A stretch of 33,427 nucleotides of DNA, taken from the NCBI GenBank assembly GCA_030849075.1, contig JASAOO010003264.1, forward strand, positions 1 through 33,427, given 5' to 3'. Below, piece after piece: positions 29,672-33,427 of the stretch. Under the pieces are notes generated by a model, which worked only from the letters and a program-made list of their open reading frames with translations, had not been told where the DNA came from and made no database searches. Made by a program: the position numbers and the translations under genes. Every line of letters begins with the position of its first letter. The first letter of the stretch is position 1. The stretch comes from Zelonia costaricensis. Lineage: Eukaryota; Euglenozoa; Kinetoplastea; Trypanosomatida; Trypanosomatidae.

Positions 29672-29714
29672 CGATGCGGAGCGCATCGCCCTGTAAAAGG
29701 CAAATTAACGCCTT
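29672..29714 (+). other. Two adjacent small inverted repeats
   Basis: CGATGCG-gag-CGCATCG at 29672-29688 is a perfect 7-bp stem with a 3-base loop. AAGGC at 29697-29701 pairs with GCCTT at 29710-29714 over an 8-base AT-rich loop. They lie in an AT-richer island of the IFT52 upstream region. Function is unknown. Confidence 0.65.
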
Positions 29715-29927
29715 ACATAGCAACACCCGTGCCAACCCGCCCACGTGGAGGCTGCGACACGAGTGTAGCTAGCGCTGACCGGAGCCGGGTGCCTTCCTGC
29801 GCTGCCCGTCCCGCCTCCGTTCATGCCCATGGACATCTACACAGGCGCCTGCTGATCGGTGAGTGAACGGCCGAAGGTGCAAACCCTGTTTGGAGCTTCT
29901 CCGTTATCTCGTAAGGGTGACCGGACT

Positions 29928-29942
29928 CCCCCCCCCCCCCCC
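29928..29942 (+). repeat. C15 homopolymer
   Basis: Fifteen C residues in the region upstream of IFT52. Its length is open to sequencing error. Confidence 0.9.
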
Positions 29943-30084
29943 GACGAAGAGAAGGCAGAGTCACACGCAACGCGAGAGGCTCCGTCACAGATGCGCGCCA
30001 GCAGAGCAGAGCGCATCTTGAAGCGGCAGCCTTCCTCTTCCTCCTCCGCCCTCCCTCGCACCGCGCTCCCCACCCCCGCACTGT

Positions 30085-30125
30085 TCCCTCACACGCCCCA
30101 CCCCCCTCCTCCCACCCTTGCACAG
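30085..30125 (+). promoter_or_regulatory. Candidate trans-splice acceptor of IFT52
   Basis: A C/T-rich tract leads to cccttgcacag with AG at 30124-30125, giving a 5' UTR of about 169 bases. A later AG near 30230 is an alternative. The very strong T/C tract at 30251-30290 lies directly before the ATG with no AG after it, so it cannot serve this start. Confidence 0.45.
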
Positions 30126-30294
30126 GTAGGCAGAACCTCTTAGACCACCCTTCTCCCTCCCACCTCCCCATAAGCGCACAGCCGCTCCCCCCTCCCCTCC
30201 ACACACTCGCATCCGTCTGCCTCCGCGTAGACCGCGCTGCTGCCGCTGACTTTTTTTTTCTTCCTCCTCCCTCCTCCCTCTTCCCCTCCCCACC

Positions 30295-32331
30295 ATGACG
30301 GAGGTGTCGGCGGCACCGCGTGCGCGGGTGAACGGCGTGCGCCAGGCCGCATCGCCGGCGGCGGACGCCGACAACGACGCCAATGCCGCGGCGCCCCCGG
30401 CGCCGGCGCAGCTGGCGAAGGTGTGCTTCAACCTTTGCCGCCAGGAGCAGTTCCACCCCAACAAGGGGTACCGCCAACTGGCCCGCAAGCTGCGGCAGGG
30501 CGGCACGGTCGAGATGAACAAGGAGGACGTCACCCTAGACCGGCTCAGCGCCTACGACCTCGTCCTCTTCCCCGCCCCACAGTCTCCCTTCTCGGAGGAA
30601 GACATTGCGGTGATTCGGCAATACGTCGAGGGCGGCGGTTCCGCAATGATCTTGCTGGGCGACGGGCACGGCGGCCAGTACACGTACCTGAACAAGGCGC
30701 TGGAGGACTGGACCGGCATCACGGTCAACGAGGACTGCGTCGTGCGCACCGTGATGCATCGCTACCTGCACCCGAAGGAGGTGTGCGTCACGAACGGCGT
30801 CACCAACCGCGCCATTAACAAGGCGGCGGGCAAGAACGTCTTTGGGGCCGCGGGGGCGTCGCTCGGGGCGGCCGGTACGCTGCGCAACGGCTTTGGCGGC
30901 ATGAGCAGCCTCAAGGGCGCGGCCTCGGCCATGGGCATCGGCTCCACCCTCACCACCCTCACCCGCACCGTCGGCGCGGGGCAGACGGCGAACGCGGCGC
31001 TGCTGGCGCAGAGCGCTGCGGCCGGGGCCGGCGGCGGCGCTGAGGAGGCAGAGCAGGAGGCGACAAGTCTCGTCTTCGTCTACCCGTACGGGCTCACGCT
31101 GAATGTGCAGCGGCCTGCGATTCCGCTGCTGAGCAGCGGCTTCATGGCCTACCCGCTGAATCGCCCCATCGCGGCCGCGTGGGAGGCGCCCAAGGCGGTG
31201 GAGCACCTCGGCCGCCGCAAGCAGGGTAAGCTGCTCTTGGTCGGCACGGCGCAGCTCTTCGACGACGCGTGGATTGAGAAGGAGGAGAACAGCACGCTGG
31301 CCTCGGTCCTCTTCGACTACCTCGACCACAAGCTGAAGCTGAACCAGATCGACGCAGATGAGCCGGACATCACCGACTACCACCACCTGCCCGACACCGC
31401 CTCCCTGTCGGAGCGGTTGCGCGTTGCCGTGGAGCAGCACGAGGAGCTGCCGCGCGACTTCACGCAGCTCTTCGAGCTGAAGTCCTTCAAGATCGACACG
31501 GACAAGATCCCGGACGTCGTGGACACGTACTCGAAGCTGTCCGTGAAGGTGGAGCCGCTCACCCTCATCCCGCCCGAATTTCAGACGCCGCTGCCGCCGG
31601 TGAAGCCGGCCGTCTTCGACGCGATCCACCGCGACCCCGCGCCGCCGGGGCTCGACCTCTTCGACCTCGACGAGGAGTTCGCGCCGGAGCGGGTGCGGCT
31701 CAGCCAGCTGACGAACAAGTGCAAGGCCGACGACGTGGAGTACTACATCCTGCAGGCGTCGGAGGTGATGGGGGTGACCAAGAAGCTGCGCAGCCCCCGC
31801 AACCGCGACCCCCGCGCGCTGCTCGACTACGTTTTTCGGCAGGTGGTGGACTACAAGAAGGTGAACAGCGGCCCGGTGGCCTCGAAGGAGGCGGGTCGCA
31901 GCGGCGCCGTGCCCGGCGTCACGGACGAGGACAACGCGGCGGCGGCCGCTGCGGCGCAGAATATGATGCGGGTCATTCGCGTGTGCAACGACGGCACGCG
32001 GGACGCGACCCCCTTCGACGAGAACCCGCGCTGGAACCTCTACCTCGAGGCGGACTTTGGCAAGGGCACCATCGAGGGAAGCCTGCAGCTGCTGCGCGAC
32101 TCGAGCCGCTTTGGTGCGCAGGAGGCCCGGATCGAGGGCGACATCAAGCCGCCGGGGGAGCGGGAGTACCCGATGGAGTGGGCCGTCGTTCTGGACGCGG
32201 TCAATGGAGAGCAGATCATCTACGTCTTCCTCGCCATGATCCAGGGCAACCAGCTGCGCGGCGTGTGCGAGCAGGGCGGCGGCGGTGGCGGCAACACGCG
32301 TAGCTTCCTGTACACGCTGGAGGAGTTGTGA
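30295..32331 (+). CDS. IFT52: Intraflagellar transport protein 52 with insertion and C-terminal extension
   Basis: 678 residues from an ATG in good context (ccaccATGA). The N-terminal GIFT-type domain is clear: FNLCRQEQFHPNKGYRQL from 45, and YLHPKEVCVTNGVTNRAINK from about 155, which matches the HPKE...GV.NR.I...AGK block of IFT52. After an insertion it continues at about 257-300 with FVYPYGLTLNVQRPA and YPLNRPI. The C-terminal IFT52 segment follows at about 448-496 (DLFDLDEEFAPERVRLSQLTN). IFT52 is a core IFT-B subunit binding IFT88, IFT70 and IFT46, needed to build the flagellum. Animal and algal forms have about 440-455 residues. The extra length is an Ala/Gly-rich insertion (about 181-255) and about 180 C-terminal residues with a beta-rich part from 580 to 678. 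Confidence 0.95.
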   Translation: MTEVSAAPRARVNGVRQAASPAADADNDANAAAPPAPAQLAKVCFNLCRQEQFHPNKGYRQLARKLRQGGTVEMNKEDVTLDRLSAYDLVLFPAPQSPFSEEDIAVIRQYVEGGGSAMILLGDGHGGQYTYLNKALEDWTGITVNEDCVVRTVMHRYLHPKEVCVTNGVTNRAINKAAGKNVFGAAGASLGAAGTLRNGFGGMSSLKGAASAMGIGSTLTTLTRTVGAGQTANAALLAQSAAAGAGGGAEEAEQEATSLVFVYPYGLTLNVQRPAIPLLSSGFMAYPLNRPIAAAWEAPKAVEHLGRRKQGKLLLVGTAQLFDDAWIEKEENSTLASVLFDYLDHKLKLNQIDADEPDITDYHHLPDTASLSERLRVAVEQHEELPRDFTQLFELKSFKIDTDKIPDVVDTYSKLSVKVEPLTLIPPEFQTPLPPVKPAVFDAIHRDPAPPGLDLFDLDEEFAPERVRLSQLTNKCKADDVEYYILQASEVMGVTKKLRSPRNRDPRALLDYVFRQVVDYKKVNSGPVASKEAGRSGAVPGVTDEDNAAAAAAAQNMMRVIRVCNDGTRDATPFDENPRWNLYLEADFGKGTIEGSLQLLRDSSRFGAQEARIEGDIKPPGEREYPMEWAVVLDAVNGEQIIYVFLAMIQGNQLRGVCEQGGGGGGNTRSFLYTLEEL

Positions 32332-32559
32332 GGGCGATGTGCCTAGTCCGTCATACCCTCACCTACCTGCCTTCCCACCTTCCTCGACTCCCCTCTGCTG
32401 CGGCCGCCATCGTGGCGCTGCACTAGTCACGCCTCCGCTGCCCTTCACGTGCCCCTTCTCCCACTTGCCCGCTGTGTCGACGTGATATCTCGTGCGCGCG
32501 CATGTTCTGGCGCTGTTGTTGCCGTTGCGCGCTGCCCCACCTGTGTTCCCCGGCGGCCC

Positions 32560-32602
32560 GTGGCGCCCCCTTCCCCTTTCCCTCCCTCTTTCTCTTCCTC
32601 TT

Positions 32603-32640
<38 letters not shown>

Positions 32641-32647
32641 CGCGAAG
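32560..32647 (+). promoter_or_regulatory. Pyrimidine tract, (CA)n and AG: candidate acceptor of the next transcript
   Basis: A strong C/T tract (32560-32603) is followed by a CA run (32604-32640) and the first AG at 32646-32647. The order is the same as before the EHD-like gene. The next coding region is not in the window, so the site could also be unused. Confidence 0.35.
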
Positions 32648-32932
32648 CCGCAGCGATGGCGGAGGAGACCTACAGGAGTGAACGACAAGACACTGCGAGC
32701 AAACACACACACTCGCCGCGTTCACACCTCTCCTCCTCCCGCCTTCACCCCCCGTCTTCCCGTTGTGGTCGTTGTCGCGTATGCGCACCGCCGCGGGTGT
32801 AGTGGTGGTGGTGGTGAGGGGTGCTCGTGCGTTTTGTTATTGTGGGGTACCGGCCTGGCGGTGGCATGCGCGATGTAGATAGGCGGTGGCGCCACCCCGA
32901 TGCTGTGTGTATAGAGCAGCAACTGCGTCTCT

Positions 32933-32964
32933 CTCTCCCTCCCTCCCTCCCTCCCTCCCTCCTC
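32933..32964 (+). repeat. (CCCT)n tandem repeat
   Basis: About eight CCCT units in tandem, bordered by CT dinucleotides, in the spacer after IFT52. Confidence 0.9.
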
Positions 32965-33427
32965 CCGCGACTCCAGACGGACGTAAGGCACGCAAGCAAC
33001 GATGAAGAAAGTGAGACTGCAGAGAGGGACGCATGCGATATGTCTTGACAGCTTGCTGGATGGCACAACCGCACCGCAAACGCGGTACAACAAGCACACG
33101 CACGCACACGGTCCGCTCCCACTCGCCTAACGCCCCACCCTCCTCCCTCCTTCGTAGGGTGAGGAGTGCGGGCTCTACTTGCCTCTGCGCACTAGGCACA
33201 TGAGAAGGTGACTACGTGTGTGCGCTGGTGTTTCTCCCTCCTCCCTCAGCGCATGTTTGTCCTCACCGGCACAGCAAGCCCCCTCGGCGCGGCGGCGTCA
33301 CGACAGCGAAGATGCCCCGTGTACTCAACTTCCCCCCTATCCGTACGTGTGGCATGCTTCTCTTGTCCCGCTCCGCGTGACCCTTTACGCCTCTTCCGGT
33401 ACGACGACCCTCCCTTCTCTGCCCCCC

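Larger units (their letters stand above)
26015..30294 (+). other. 4.3-kb region without a recognised gene
   Basis: The longest internal gap. After the GDT1 stop it has a C/T-rich part (26430-26660), G-rich purine blocks (26934-26970, 27016-27028, 27107-27115), and CA- and GT-rich runs facing each other (27391-27470). Mixed sequence follows, with GT runs at 28616-28632 and 29201-29224 and two adjacent small hairpins (29672-29714). There is a C15 run, then C/T-rich sequence up to IFT52. Open frames on both strands, up to about 300 codons, are low complexity with no domain. An RNA gene or a fast-evolving protein could be hidden here, but I cannot point to one. Confidence 0.55.
32332..33427 (+). 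other. Intergenic region to the window end
   Basis: About 1.1 kb after IFT52. It has a C/T tract, a CA run and a possible acceptor (32560-32647), a short ATG frame of 48 codons (32656-32802) without recognisable features, a tandem CCCT run (32933-32964), and C/T-rich sequence to the edge. The next gene probably starts beyond the window. Confidence 0.55.

Noticed and set aside
26015..30294. SIDER/ingi-type degenerate retroposon
   Set aside because: Plausible for a Leishmania-like spacer, but I could not recognise a signature by eye, so it is not called.
1..33427. CRISPR array, bacterial operons, insertion sequence or prophage
   Set aside because: No regular repeat-spacer arrays, transposase or phage genes; organisation is that of a trypanosomatid gene cluster.

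Overview
The window looks like nuclear DNA of a trypanosomatid flagellate, most likely a Leishmania-type member of the Leishmaniinae. It is GC-rich. All seven recognisable protein genes lie on the + strand as single intron-less reading frames, separated by 1 to 4.5 kb of pyrimidine-rich sequence full of (CA)n and (GT)n runs. No bacterial-type promoter, ribosome-binding site or operon spacing is seen. This fits one polycistronic transcription unit whose mRNAs are made by trans-splicing at polypyrimidine-AG sites and by polyadenylation. An intraflagellar transport gene (IFT52) and a putative mitochondrial PIF1-related protein agree with a flagellated kinetoplastid. The species cannot be set from sequence reading alone.

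Layout. 1-4574: long pyrimidine-rich region without a credible gene, with two very good splice-acceptor candidates. 4575-7742: a 1055-residue protein, mostly low complexity, with a C-terminal Cys/His module (CCCH-like plus zinc-knuckle-like). 10439-12268: EHD/sarcalumenin-type dynamin-like GTPase without an EH domain. 13316-17584: large protein with a mitochondrial-type N-terminus and what I read as a badly eroded PIF1 helicase core. 19457-20464 and 22333-23493: tandem paralogues, each coiled coil, U-box-like domain, low-complexity linker and two CCCH-type fingers, the first lacking its histidine. 25253-26014: GDT1/TMEM165 (UPF0016) cation transporter. 26015-30294: 4.3 kb without a recognised gene, holding G-rich tracts, facing CA/GT runs and two small hairpins. 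30295-32331: IFT52 with a low-complexity insertion and an extra C-terminal domain. 32332-33427: intergenic, with a possible splice acceptor.

The genes do not form one pathway, which is normal for trypanosomatid clusters. Three of the seven products (gene 1 and the two U-box proteins) carry CCCH-type fingers and may act on RNA. The most unusual candidates are the degenerate PIF1-like protein, the U-box/CCCH pair with a substituted zinc ligand, the IFT52 extension, and the repeated order polypyrimidine tract, (CA)n, AG upstream of several start codons.
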